A stretch of 45,845 nt of DNA, taken from Colivivens sp964452915. Its GTDB lineage: Bacteria > Bacteroidota > Bacteroidia > Bacteroidales > Bacteroidaceae. A program made the translations under genes and the position numbers. Below the pieces are notes generated by a model, which saw only the letters and a list, made by a program, of their open reading frames with translations, had not been told where the DNA came from and ran no database searches. Within the stretch, counting starts at the first letter, position 1. Each line of letters starts with the position of its first letter. Positions 19,002-27,504 of the stretch are shown one piece after another. Location of the stretch: assembly GCA_964452915.1 (NCBI GenBank), contig CAYVNW010000025.1, positions 1-45,845 on the forward strand, written 5' to 3'.

Positions 19002-19076
19002 CATCGTATATGCCGGATATGGTTTTGCTTCCATGTATGGCATTAAACATAAGACGTAATTTTTTTAACAGGCAAT

Positions 19077-19544
19077 ATGAAGAATCTAATTTTATCATTG
19101 ATGTTTATGACAACAATGGCATGTAACGCACAGACCAAATCTGCTGTGCAAGAAGTACGTGATTATCTTCACGAATGTGGCACGTTTTATATCGCAACGG
19201 TTGACGGAGACCAGCCACGTGTGCGTCCGTTTGGTGTTGCTGAAGTGTATAATGGTAAGTTCTACATTCAGACTGGCAAGAAAAAGAATGTGTTCAAGCA
19301 AATGATTGAAAACCCTAAGTTTGAGATTACGGCAGTAAAGCCTTCAGGGACTGAATGGATTCGAATCAGCGGCGAATTGGTGAACGATGACAGCCGTGAA
19401 GCTAAGGTTTATATTCTTGACCAGAACCCTGGATTGAAAAGTATGTATTCAGCTGATGATGACAACACTGCAGTTCTCTACATCAAAAACGGTGTTGCAA
19501 AATTGAGTTCTTTCACCGCTTCGGAAAAAGAAATAAAGTTCTAA
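19077..19544 (+). CDS. Exported pyridoxamine 5'-phosphate oxidase-like protein (copy A)
   Basis: A 155-residue protein of the PNPOx-like split-barrel flavin-binding family (segment GTFYIATVDGDQPRVRPFGV, then YIQTGKKKNVFKQMIENPKFEI). Such domains bind FMN or F420-like cofactors and reduce small molecules. Here an N-terminal signal (LILSLMFMTTMACNAQ) suggests export, perhaps lipidated at the Cys after TMA. The family is usually cytoplasmic. It is followed 19 nt later by an LMW phosphatase gene, and the pair recurs at 38663-39629. Copy A is intact. Confidence 0.8.
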   Translation: MKNLILSLMFMTTMACNAQTKSAVQEVRDYLHECGTFYIATVDGDQPRVRPFGVAEVYNGKFYIQTGKKKNVFKQMIENPKFEITAVKPSGTEWIRISGELVNDDSREAKVYILDQNPGLKSMYSADDDNTAVLYIKNGVAKLSSFTASEKEIKF

Positions 19545-19563
19545 GCTGAGAATCATTGGCGTT

Positions 19564-20043
19564 ATGGGAACGATGCGAATCCTTTTTATTTGTTTGGGTA
19601 ACATCTGCCGTTCTCCTGCGGCTAATGCCATCATGCAGAAGTATGTTGATGAGGCGGGACTCACTGGCAATTTCTATATAGACTCAGCCGGTATCGGACC
19701 GTGGCACGTCGGTCAGTTGCCCGACAAGCGGATGCGCCAGCATGGTGCAAGGCGAGGTTATAAGATAGACCACATTGCAAGGCAGTTCGATGCCAAGCAC
19801 GATTTCAATGATTTTGACTATATCGTAGTCATGGATGACGATAATTACAATAATATTGTCCGCCAGGCTCTTGGTGAAGATGAACGTAAGAAAGTCATAC
19901 GCATGGCGGACTACTTCATAAGGTACAAGGGAAGGCAGAACGTGCCCGACCCGTACTATGGAGGAGACACTGACTTCGAACTCGCTCTTGACCTCATTGA
20001 AGACGGATGCCGTGGAATACTCAATTCAAAAACCAACAAATGA
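19564..20043 (+). CDS. Low-molecular-weight protein tyrosine phosphatase (copy A)
   Basis: A 159-residue cytoplasmic phosphatase with the P-loop CLGNICRS (nucleophile Cys10, Arg16) and the general-acid Asp in VPDPYYGG. Likely dephosphorylates tyrosine kinases or other phosphoproteins; arsenate reduction is an alternative for the fold, but the DPYY loop favours the phosphatase. About 19 nt after the PNPOx-like gene, so cotranscribed. A near copy is at 39150-39629. Confidence 0.93.
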   Translation: MGTMRILFICLGNICRSPAANAIMQKYVDEAGLTGNFYIDSAGIGPWHVGQLPDKRMRQHGARRGYKIDHIARQFDAKHDFNDFDYIVVMDDDNYNNIVRQALGEDERKKVIRMADYFIRYKGRQNVPDPYYGGDTDFELALDLIEDGCRGILNSKTNK

Positions 20044-20281
20044 CAATGTAATCCATATAAAGAGTTTCCAAATAAAGAGCGGTTTCTATGCTATCAACCT
20101 CTTTGGTATTATCTTCTCTGTTCAGGAACTTAGTGCTGTGGAGTTGAACCACGAATGCATATACACCGCTCAGAAAAGGAAGTTGCTTTATATTGGCTTT
20201 TATCTTTGTTATATTCTACGGATGTTTTGCAACCGTTTCAGTCCTCCGATATTGGGGACTGAACAGCTCTCCAAAGGTTGA
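20037..20281 (+). pseudogene. Small NHExxH-like protein, copy A, broken start and truncated
   Basis: After the phosphatase stop, the reading ATG ACA ATG TAA ends at once. One base fewer than copy B shifts the frame. In the neighbouring frame, 20050-20281 encodes IHIKSFQIKSGFYAINLFGI, then ELNHECIYTAQKRKLLYIGF and YLCYIL. This matches, from memory, a small Bacteroidota family (often mislabelled fumarate hydratase) with an NHExIHTxQ motif and one membrane segment. The C-terminal half of the family is missing. No start codon is available in that frame after the phosphatase. Confidence 0.55.
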
Positions 20282-20305
20282 AAAAACAAAGGGAAAGCAT
20301 AACAT

Positions 20306-20458
20306 ATGCAACATTCATTACAAGACAAACTTCGTATCATCAAGTTAGTAAAGGGCGGCATATTGCTCACGCATATTGGCGGGGGGTCATGCATCTTGAC
20401 CTCCAAATTGAAGGGTGGCTGTGTCCATGATTTACATTCTTACTCTTTAGTTGCTTAA
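20306..20458 (+). CDS. Possible 50-residue protein
   Basis: An ATG-started frame ending in TAA, overlapping by 4 nt the end of the convergent hydrolase. The product has a basic start (QDKLRIIKLVKGGILL) and a glycine-rich middle. Not recognised; it may be a gene remnant or chance. No promoter box is seen in front of it. Confidence 0.2.
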   Translation: MQHSLQDKLRIIKLVKGGILLTHIGGGSCILTSKLKGGCVHDLHSYSLVA

Positions 20459-21465
20459 AGATATTTCTTCAAAAAAATCTCGATGACAGATATATTCTCC
20501 TTTACGTACTTCTCACCATCGTACATCTCGAAGTGGGTAGCTTCTTTTGTGATGTACAGTTCCTTATGCTCCGATGTTGAATTATTGTACATCAGCAGAC
20601 CACCGTTCTTTGAAAATGCATTCTCGCCTACGATGACCAGGTAAGGCTGCTTGAGTTCGCTGATCCACTGTGTTGGGTGAAACTTTTTCCACGACAACGC
20701 ACTCCATGAAACCGCATTCACATAGTTGGGTGTTGCGCCACGTTGTGTATTAAGATAATAAGCCTCACCTGGAGAACCTGCGGTAAGGTTCACGCGCTTT
20801 GCAATGCCAGTCTTCTCATACACTTCCTTGTCTTTCAGTAGTTCGCTGTTGGGTGTCTGTATAATCCTGTCCATAATAGTGAATGGCACGATGCTCACTA
20901 TCGCCTTGACTCTTGGGTCATCTTTTGCACCATAAGGAATATAGCTGCCGCTACCGCAGATACCTATAGCAGCGATATGGTCCTTGTCGATGAAATCGAG
21001 AGTCTGTAAATAGCTGACGGCACTCTTAAGGTCGCTTGCCTTTACGTCGGGATCTTCAAGTCCGCGTGGATGACCTTCGCTTGAGCCTATATAGCTGTTG
21101 TCATAAACAAGGGTGGCATAACCATCATTGGCCAGCATGATAGCGTAATTGCTTTGCGGCAGTTCCTTGGTGCTGTGCATAGGCCCGGCAACGATAACAG
21201 CTTTTAGCTTGTCACCTGCTTTGCGGTTGTGTGGTTGGAACAAAATGCCCGAAAGCTTTAGTTTTAAGTTTTTGTTCTCGAATGTCACCGGAGTACGGTC
21301 TACGCTCTCTATTGGTAGTTCCGGCTCGATTAGTTTCAGTGGATCGGTGCGTGTGGGCTCAGGAAGAATGTCATCGTTGGCAGGTACTTCTACCTGAGCA
21401 TATTCTGAAAGTGTTGTTGCAGTAAGGGCTGCACTCATGGTTAAATCCTTAATCTCTTTTTTCAT
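20455..21465 (-). CDS. Alpha/beta hydrolase, dienelactone-hydrolase-like
   Basis: A 336-residue hydrolase. The nucleophile elbow reads GICGSG with Cys170 at the nucleophile position, as in dienelactone hydrolases, although the fifth residue is Ser rather than the usual Gly. The oxyanion region VIVAGPMHSTKE and C-terminal VGENAFSKNGG (acid) and EATHFEMYD (catalytic His) are present. The N-terminus has a weak signal-like stretch (MSAALTATTLS), so export is uncertain. It resembles the hydrolase at 31239. Its promoter carries the element shared with three other promoters here. Substrate unknown. Confidence 0.8.
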   Translation of the reverse strand: MKKEIKDLTMSAALTATTLSEYAQVEVPANDDILPEPTRTDPLKLIEPELPIESVDRTPVTFENKNLKLKLSGILFQPHNRKAGDKLKAVIVAGPMHSTKELPQSNYAIMLANDGYATLVYDNSYIGSSEGHPRGLEDPDVKASDLKSAVSYLQTLDFIDKDHIAAIGICGSGSYIPYGAKDDPRVKAIVSIVPFTIMDRIIQTPNSELLKDKEVYEKTGIAKRVNLTAGSPGEAYYLNTQRGATPNYVNAVSWSALSWKKFHPTQWISELKQPYLVIVGENAFSKNGGLLMYNNSTSEHKELYITKEATHFEMYDGEKYVKENISVIEIFLKKYL

Positions 21466-21502
21466 AGTTGTATGTCTTTTATTTATTTATCCTTTGATGA
21501 TG

Positions 21503-21541
21503 CAAAGTTAGGAACATTTTCGAAAAGTTCTTTTATACAAA
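21503..21541 (-). promoter_or_regulatory. Promoter with shared TTTknnTAAAA element (site 1)
   Basis: On the minus strand: TTTGTATAAAA (21531-21541), exactly 20 nt, then TAACTTTG (21503-21510). Same layout as the promoters at 23756, 25689 and 30090. Confidence 0.55.
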
Positions 21542-21563
21542 TTTCGTCACTATCTGCACTTTT

Positions 21564-23615
21564 CTACTTTTTCATTATTTTTCTGCCATTAACGATGTTG
21601 ATGCCCCTGTGAAGAGATTCATGTCGTAAGCCGTCAATACCATAAATGGTAATTCTTTTATTGGCAGCATTATCTTTCACGTTATTAATTTCGGATGTTC
21701 CCGACTGCTTCTGCCAGAAGTTGACGGCATCATCGATCCATCCTTCGGCTACAGTACCAATGCCGAGTCTGAAACCGTGAGATAATCCTTGATAGGCATG
21801 GAATTCTGTAGAAATACCAAGGTTAGAAAGGCTTTGCAGACGATTCTGCATAGTTCGCCATGAGGCTATACCGTCACTTGTACCGACACAAGCGTATGTG
21901 GGTGCGTCATACTGGCTGACGGCAGAATAACCTGTATATTGCATGATTACCGCCGAGGCTTGCGGAATATCCGTTCGGCCTGTCAACCGTTGAAGGTTGC
22001 TGCGGTTACCAAGTGTTGCAGCCATGCGGGCTCCGGCGCTTCCGCCCCAAAGGGAATATCCTTCTGTACTTATCCCTATAACTGATGCATTGTCGTGGAT
22101 AAACTCGATAGCTCGTACAAGGTCCTCATATGCATAACTAGGACGGTAAATGAGAGCAAAGGCATTATAGCCTTTTTTCGACAGCTCAAGTGCATGAGGA
22201 TAGCTGTCCTGCATAGCTCCTACGTATGCGAAACCGCCTCCTGCATTGCATATTGCAAAAGGAGCACCTGGGTTGCCTTTAAAGAAGAACAACCCTGTAT
22301 TTCTCAGTTCCGGATTTTGTGTTTTCTCTGCATCTGAATATATATTATAGAATATTGTCTCACCTTTCTCTGCGTTAGAGTGCATGTAGTTTACTATCTC
22401 GACTGTCTTGTCGGGGTCAATGTAGTTATACCAGACGAGATGCAAGTCCTCCAGTGTGTTACCGCTCCAATATCCCTCGTCAACAGGAAATATCAGTCTG
22501 CCGTAATCCTCGAAGACAGGATCGTTCATCACATCTGAAATGAGACTTGTGCGAGTATAATAGTTTTCTGTCATATCTGAATTGTTTGTAGGAAAGAACG
22601 TTGGCAGAGCATTATATACGAACTCCCATACGGAGTTGAAGTCATGTTGACCATTTGGACGCTCATGGTATGAATAAGTCGACGGACCGAATTCCGGCAA
22701 CTGCATCATCGACATGCCCTGGTTGTGGGTTTGATCATAGCGTACGTCAGATGTGCCGACGGCATGCCATACGTGGAATTCATTTTTATATTGTGACGCA
22801 TCTACCACTGTTGCAAGGAATGCTGCAGTCTCTGTCGGATAGGTTGCACCACCGAACATTGCTACATGCCAGTTGTCCCCACTCATTGGAAGAAAATACT
22901 TCTGCAAGTCAAAACAATATTCGAAGATATACCATGTCGTTATAGCGCCAAGTGAGAATCCACCGAAGGCACGATGGTCACGGGAAGCAACTATTGCCGC
23001 ATGAAGTTCCTCACCTTTTGGTGATTGGGTTTGTGTGAGGTTGGCATAAGTTGAGTACTGACTCTCAATGGCAGGAATGAGGTCGTTTTCATACTCGTTA
23101 TAGAATGCTGCCACTTCCTCTGTTGATTCTCCCCAACCCTTAGCTTCGTTATCTTTGTCCCATGTCGGTGAAACGGCGATGAAAGGGCGGACGAGTCCTT
23201 GCTGAATCATGTTGTCGAAGATGTTCTTCATCTGCTGACGGCCTGGTATTCCGAAATACTCTTGCGCTGTGCCTGTCCAACCATGCATTAAATATATAAT
23301 GTCATACTTCTTGCTTGCGTCGTAACCATATGGCAGGTAGACGTAGGCAGGTTTGTAGGTCGTCGGCAGGCTGCTTTGTGTGTAGTCTTTCGACTCATAG
23401 TTCATCACTTCCACAGTGCCCTGCTGTGAGGCTACACCAAAGTATTCTTCTGGTACTGCCGCAGTTGTCTCTATTCAACTTTCCATTGATGTTGTATTAC
23501 TACTGTTATTAGTGTTGTCGCCATTGTCTGTGGCTTCGTCGTTGTTGTCGGAACATGCGGCAAGGCAGAGAGCTGATATTGCCGACATGCACATAGTTAA
23601 TAATGTCTTTTTCAT
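21564..23615 (-). pseudogene. Two-domain carbohydrate esterase lipoprotein interrupted by an in-frame TGA
   Basis: The frame starts at 23615 with a lipoprotein signal (ISALCLAACSDNNDEATDNG), then meets TGA at 23475-23477 after 46 codons. It continues in the same frame with IETTAAVPEEYFGVASQQGT and an ATG at 23414, from which 616 residues are open. Numbered from that ATG, domain 1 (about 15-280) is a CE1/feruloyl-esterase-like domain with GGFSLG (Ser154). Domain 2 (about 350-575) is a BD-FAE/acetyl-esterase-like domain with NAGGGFAYVG and WGGSAG (Ser459). The tail ITIYGIDGLR ... GINIVNGRKIMKK is a sorting tail. Without readthrough the enzyme loses its export signal. Role: removing feruloyl and acetyl esters from plant xylan. 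Confidence 0.75.
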
Positions 23616-23638
23616 TGTGATCTGTTTGTTTTCGGCTG

Positions 23639-23646
23639 CAAAGGTA
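23639..23646 (-). promoter_or_regulatory. Promoter -7 box of the two-domain esterase
   Basis: TACCTTTG on the minus strand, 23 nt before the ATG at 23615. This supports 23615 as the original gene start. It lacks the TTTknnTAAAA element. Confidence 0.5.
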
Positions 23647-23755
23647 CATTGGTTTGTGTGAACCACAGTTGCACTAATTTCGTCTGCGAATATGATTTTT
23701 TCTGAATCGGAGTCCGACTTTTTCCGTTTCTGAAAAAATATGCTTTCAAGCGGCA

Positions 23756-23794
23756 TTTTGTGTAAAATGCAAGAATAAAACATCGCTACCTTTG
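23756..23794 (+). promoter_or_regulatory. Promoter with shared TTTknnTAAAA element (site 2)
   Basis: TTTTGTGTAAAA (23756-23767), 19 nt, TACCTTTG (23787-23794), followed by CACCCGAAAAA. Nearly the same as the promoter at 25689. Confidence 0.6.
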
Positions 23795-23834
23795 CACCCG
23801 AAAAACTAAAATAACAATTAAAACAAATAAGGAC

Positions 23835-24536
23835 ATGAAAAAGTTTTTACTCAGTTTGAATCTTATGTTGCTCATGGCAACAAGTGTCGGCGCACAGTCA
23901 CGAATTCTTATAGCCTACTTCTCATGGGGCGGTAATACACAGGCATTGGCGGAGGAGATACAGCAACAGACGGGTGCCGATATGTTCCGCATTGAACCGG
24001 TAGTGCCTTATTCCACCAATTATAATACAGTTGCTTATACTACAAGCGTCCAAGAACGTGACAACAATGCACGTCCGGCAATCAAGGACACTATTCAGAA
24101 CCTCGCCGACTACGACTATATATTTATAGGAACCCCGGTGTGGTGGATGCAGGACCCGATTATTATTCACACGTTTATGGAGACACCGGAATATAATGGC
24201 TTTGCAGGTAAGACAGTCATTCCCTTCTGCACATATTATAGTGGAGCGTCTGCCGCACTGACCGATATTGTAGCAGGTACGCCCGAAGCAAACCACCTCG
24301 ACGGTTATGGCACGCGCGGAGCAAGCAGCTACAATTCTTCCAATATTGCTTCATGGCTGCAGCGCATCGGAATACTGGATGTTGTAAACGGAATAAACGA
24401 TTTGCAACTCACACAGAGAGACGAGTCAAAGTCTGTCTTTACGGTTGACGGAAGGCTTGTCAATAACAGTGGTATTCTCGAAGGGCTTTCGAAAGGACTG
24501 TATATTATGGACGGAAAGAAGTTTCTCGTAAGATGA
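23835..24536 (+). CDS. Exported flavodoxin with C-terminal sorting tail
   Basis: A 233-residue protein. Signal peptide (LLSLNLMLLMATSVGAQ), then a flavodoxin fold: FMN phosphate loop YFSWGGNTQALA, isoalloxazine-binding segments GTPVWWMQDPI and FCTYYSGAS. The C-terminal 35 residues are a sorting-like tail (FTVDGRLVNNSGI ... GLYIMDGKKFLVR). Flavodoxins carry electrons and are normally cytoplasmic; an exported, tail-bearing form is unusual. The stop overlaps the next gene (CE1 esterase) by 4 nt, so the two are translationally coupled. The partner reductase is not obvious; the FMN-reductase-like lipoprotein at 25767 is a candidate. Confidence 0.88.
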   Translation: MKKFLLSLNLMLLMATSVGAQSRILIAYFSWGGNTQALAEEIQQQTGADMFRIEPVVPYSTNYNTVAYTTSVQERDNNARPAIKDTIQNLADYDYIFIGTPVWWMQDPIIIHTFMETPEYNGFAGKTVIPFCTYYSGASAALTDIVAGTPEANHLDGYGTRGASSYNSSNIASWLQRIGILDVVNGINDLQLTQRDESKSVFTVDGRLVNNSGILEGLSKGLYIMDGKKFLVR

Positions 24537-25666
24537 TGAATATATCACTATGTGGCTTGACTTTGCTCGCCATGGAAGTTTGTTCGTTATGTGACACTAT
24601 GGCTTTAGTAAATGAAAACCATGCGGCCAAAGAGGTTTGCGCATCAGACTTTGATGAATTAATAAGCCAAACTGTCGCTTACCCCAATAGCTATACGCAG
24701 TCGGCTAATCATCAGGGAACGGTGACTGAAATCATCTATAATACTCGCGACTACGCCAATGGCACAGGTGCGGTACGTGCGAGCAATGCCTACATATATC
24801 TCCCTTACAGTTATGATGATAGTGGAGCCACACATTATAATATATTGTACCTCGTCCACGGACATTATGGCGATGCGTCCACTTTCCTCACAATTGAGAA
24901 TGGACTTCTGCACAATGTCCTTGATCACATGATTGAGAACCACGACATTGATCCGATAATTGTAGTCACACCAACTTACAACTACGGGCAGCCCACTTCC
25001 AACTATGTTGATGCCGACCCTTATTGTCGGGCTTTGCCGCAAGAACTTGAACAAGACATTATGCCGATAGTTGAAACCCGTTACCATACTTACGCAGAGT
25101 CTGCGGACTCTGCTGGGCTGTCTGCATCCCGTGACCATAGGGCAATAGGTGGCTTCTCTATGGGTGGAGTAACGACATGGTACGCTTTGGATAAATCGCT
25201 GAACTTATTCCGTTACTTTCTTCCAATGTCAGGCGACTGTTGGTCTTTAGGAGCGTTCGCAGGAATGAACTGCCCATCTGCAACAACCGATTACTTAATT
25301 AGCAGAATCCAAGAACAAGGTTTTGCTCAGAACGACTTCTATATTTGGGCGGCAAGTGGAACTTACGATTCTGCATATCGTGAGACGCTAAACCAAATAG
25401 AAGGCATGGCTGAGAACGATTTCTTCACTTTGCAAAACCTGACGTTCCACGAGAAGAATGGTGCACGACACGAATACCTCCCAATGATGGAATACATCTA
25501 TAATGCCCTGCCTTTCTTCTTCCCGCCACAAACTACAAGTGGCATAAGCTCTGTTAAAGTAAGGCCAAAGGTGGCTTCGCAGTTGTACACGATAGACGGG
25601 CGCAAAATAAACAGCATTTCACAACATGGCGTTTACATTATAAATGGTGAGAAAGTCGTTTTCTGA
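24533..25666 (+). CDS. Carbohydrate esterase, CE1/feruloyl-esterase-like
   Basis: A 377-residue alpha/beta hydrolase related to the first domain of the 21564 esterase (shared YIYLPYSYDD, LVHGHYGDAS, and RYFLPMSGDCW segments). Nucleophile motif GGFSMGG; catalytic His probably in GARHEYLPMM. The N-terminus (MMNISLCGLTLLAMEVCSLC) is a plausible signal peptide. The C-terminal QLYTIDGRKI ... HGVYIINGEKVVF is a sorting tail. It starts inside the flavodoxin stop (ATGA overlap). Likely removes phenolic or acetyl esters from plant polysaccharide. Confidence 0.88.
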   Translation: MMNISLCGLTLLAMEVCSLCDTMALVNENHAAKEVCASDFDELISQTVAYPNSYTQSANHQGTVTEIIYNTRDYANGTGAVRASNAYIYLPYSYDDSGATHYNILYLVHGHYGDASTFLTIENGLLHNVLDHMIENHDIDPIIVVTPTYNYGQPTSNYVDADPYCRALPQELEQDIMPIVETRYHTYAESADSAGLSASRDHRAIGGFSMGGVTTWYALDKSLNLFRYFLPMSGDCWSLGAFAGMNCPSATTDYLISRIQEQGFAQNDFYIWAASGTYDSAYRETLNQIEGMAENDFFTLQNLTFHEKNGARHEYLPMMEYIYNALPFFFPPQTTSGISSVKVRPKVASQLYTIDGRKINSISQHGVYIINGEKVVF

Positions 25667-25688
25667 ATTATTGTTCTTATCAACGGGA

Positions 25689-25728
25689 TTTTGTGTAAAA
25701 GACAAACCCATGAAACGACGTACCTTTG
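25689..25728 (+). promoter_or_regulatory. Promoter with shared TTTknnTAAAA element (site 3)
   Basis: TTTTGTGTAAAA (25689-25700), 20 nt, TACCTTTG (25721-25728), then CACTCGAAAAA. Sets the start of the next gene at the ATG at 25767 rather than further upstream. Confidence 0.6.
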
Positions 25729-25766
25729 CACTCGAAAAAATATCAATATCAATTAAAAGAATACAA

Positions 25767-26321
25767 ATGAGAAAGTTAATTGCATTTTGCGTTGCACTGC
25801 TACTTATCGTGGCCGGTGCAAGCTGCGAAGAAAAAGGAGGAATCAAAATGAATAACAACACAGAAAAGACAGAGAAGATTCTCTTTATCAATGGCAGTCC
25901 CCGCGAGAACGGCAATACTGCTGCACTTGCCAAGATTCTGCTCGAAGGCCATGACTATGAGACTTTGATGCTCACCTACTATCGCATTAATGCATATGGA
26001 CAGACATTGCCAGGCGATCAGCTTGACACTGTCATTAACAAGATGAAAGCCGCTGATATTGTAGTCATCGGCTCGCCTGTGTATTGGCACAATATCTGTG
26101 CTTCTGTCCGTACTGTCATGGAGCGTTTCTATGGAACTATCAATGAGGGGACATTCAAAGGCAAGAAACTCTTCTTCCTCTATCAGGGAGCAGCACCAAC
26201 AAAGATGATGCTTGACGACGGAGAATATTCGATGAGCCGTTTTGCCGGAATGTATGGCTTCACTTACGAGGGTATGGCAAACAACAAGAGTCAGGCAAAG
26301 GAATTGAGAAGTAAGCTTTAA
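25767..26321 (+). CDS. Exported NAD(P)H-dependent FMN reductase/flavodoxin-like lipoprotein
   Basis: About 184 residues. The ATG at 25767 is chosen because it follows the promoter at 25721-25728 and begins a lipoprotein signal (AFCVALLLIVAGASCEEKGG, lipidation at the Cys after GAS). The mature domain is flavodoxin-like: ILFINGSPRENGNTAALA (FMN loop) and IVVIGSPVYWHNICASVRTV. Such proteins reduce flavins or quinones with NAD(P)H; in the periplasm another donor would be needed. It reads straight into the aldo/keto reductase 13 nt later. Confidence 0.82.
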   Translation: MRKLIAFCVALLLIVAGASCEEKGGIKMNNNTEKTEKILFINGSPRENGNTAALAKILLEGHDYETLMLTYYRINAYGQTLPGDQLDTVINKMKAADIVVIGSPVYWHNICASVRTVMERFYGTINEGTFKGKKLFFLYQGAAPTKMMLDDGEYSMSRFAGMYGFTYEGMANNKSQAKELRSKL

Positions 26322-26334
26322 AGAAAGATAAAGG

Positions 26335-27354
26335 ATGGAATACAGAATATTGGCAAAGGATAATGGCGGACTGAAAGTTTCCGCTGTAGGCATGGGATGC
26401 ATGGGATTCAACCAAGCTTATCCGCCATTCCCTTCAAAGGAAGAGAGTATCAAAACTATACACCAGGCAATCGGTGAGGGTATAACCTTCTTCGACACAG
26501 CTGAGATTTATGGTAAGTTCGAGAATGAGCGTCTTGTAGGCGAGGCCTTGCAACCCTATCGTGACAAGATCGTTATCGCCACAAAGTTCGGGTTCAATGT
26601 TGCCGACACCAACTTTACAAGCACCAGTGATATGGATAACTCCGTGCTGAACAGTAAGCCGGAACACATCCGTGTGGCAGTAGAAGGATCTTTGAAGCGT
26701 CTGCGCACCGACCACATCGACCTATACTATCAGCACCGTGTAGACCCACGTGTTCCGATTGAGGATGTTGCAGGCACACTTGCCGGCCTAATAAAGGAGG
26801 GCAAAATCCTGCACTATGGCTTGTCAGAGGCATCGCCTGAGACTATCCGCTGTGCTCATAAGGTTTATCCAGTCACAGCCGTTGAGAGTGAGTACTCGAT
26901 GTTCTGGCGTGAGCCTGAGACAAACGGACTGCTCGACACCCTTGAGGAGCTCGGCATAGGTTTCGTGCCTTTCTCACCGCTTGGCAAAGGAATACTCACT
27001 GGTGCGGTGAAGAAGGACGAGAAGTTCGCAAAGGACGATTTCCGCTCGACCGTTCCCCGTTTCAATAGTGAGAACCTCGACAAGAACCTCTGCCTTGCCG
27101 ATTATGTCGGTGAGATAGCAAAAGCGAAGAACGCTACACCGGCACAGGTCGCCCTTGCATGGATTCTTGCCCAGAAGCCTTGGATTGTGCCAATCCCTGG
27201 TATGCGCAAGCTCAGTCGAATCAAGGAGAACATCGGCAGTGTGGACATAACATTCACACCTGATGAATTAAAGTCAATCGACGAACAACTAAAGTCCATC
27301 CAGCTCTCCGGTGACCGCTATAATGCCGCAAGCGAGGCGTTGATTGACAAGTAA
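26335..27354 (+). CDS. Aldo/keto reductase
   Basis: A 339-residue NADPH-dependent reductase of aldehydes and ketones. The catalytic tetrad is visible: Asp and Tyr in FFDTAEIYG, Lys in VIATKFG, His in LYYQHRVD. Late in the sequence IVPIPGMRKLSRIKENIGSV is the NADP-binding segment. No signal peptide, so cytoplasmic. Downstream of the exported flavoprotein in the same transcript. Its first 90 bases are almost the same as those of the second AKR at 29047. Confidence 0.93.
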   Translation: MEYRILAKDNGGLKVSAVGMGCMGFNQAYPPFPSKEESIKTIHQAIGEGITFFDTAEIYGKFENERLVGEALQPYRDKIVIATKFGFNVADTNFTSTSDMDNSVLNSKPEHIRVAVEGSLKRLRTDHIDLYYQHRVDPRVPIEDVAGTLAGLIKEGKILHYGLSEASPETIRCAHKVYPVTAVESEYSMFWREPETNGLLDTLEELGIGFVPFSPLGKGILTGAVKKDEKFAKDDFRSTVPRFNSENLDKNLCLADYVGEIAKAKNATPAQVALAWILAQKPWIVPIPGMRKLSRIKENIGSVDITFTPDELKSIDEQLKSIQLSGDRYNAASEALIDK

Positions 27355-27468
27355 AATATTAAGTTTTATAGAAGGCTTGTTGTTACAGAAATGTGGCCGC
27401 AAGCCCTTTCGCGTAATGTTATTCCAAAATAAACGGACTTTCCTCAAACTTTCTTCAAAGTTTAGATG

Positions 27469-27476
27469 TATCTTTG
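27469..27476 (+). promoter_or_regulatory. Promoter -7 box before the EamA-like gene
   Basis: TATCTTTG, about 28 nt before the ATG at 27505. Confidence 0.5.
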
Positions 27477-27504
27477 CAAGTTGTAATTTGAAAGCGAGTG
27501 CATT

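Noticed and set aside
25644..25766. Upstream extension of the FMN-reductase-like gene
   Set aside because: It covers the promoter at 25689-25728, and the signal peptide begins at 25767.
25800..26411. 203-codon minus-strand frame
   Set aside because: It is antisense to the FMN-reductase-like gene and AKR, without recognisable features.
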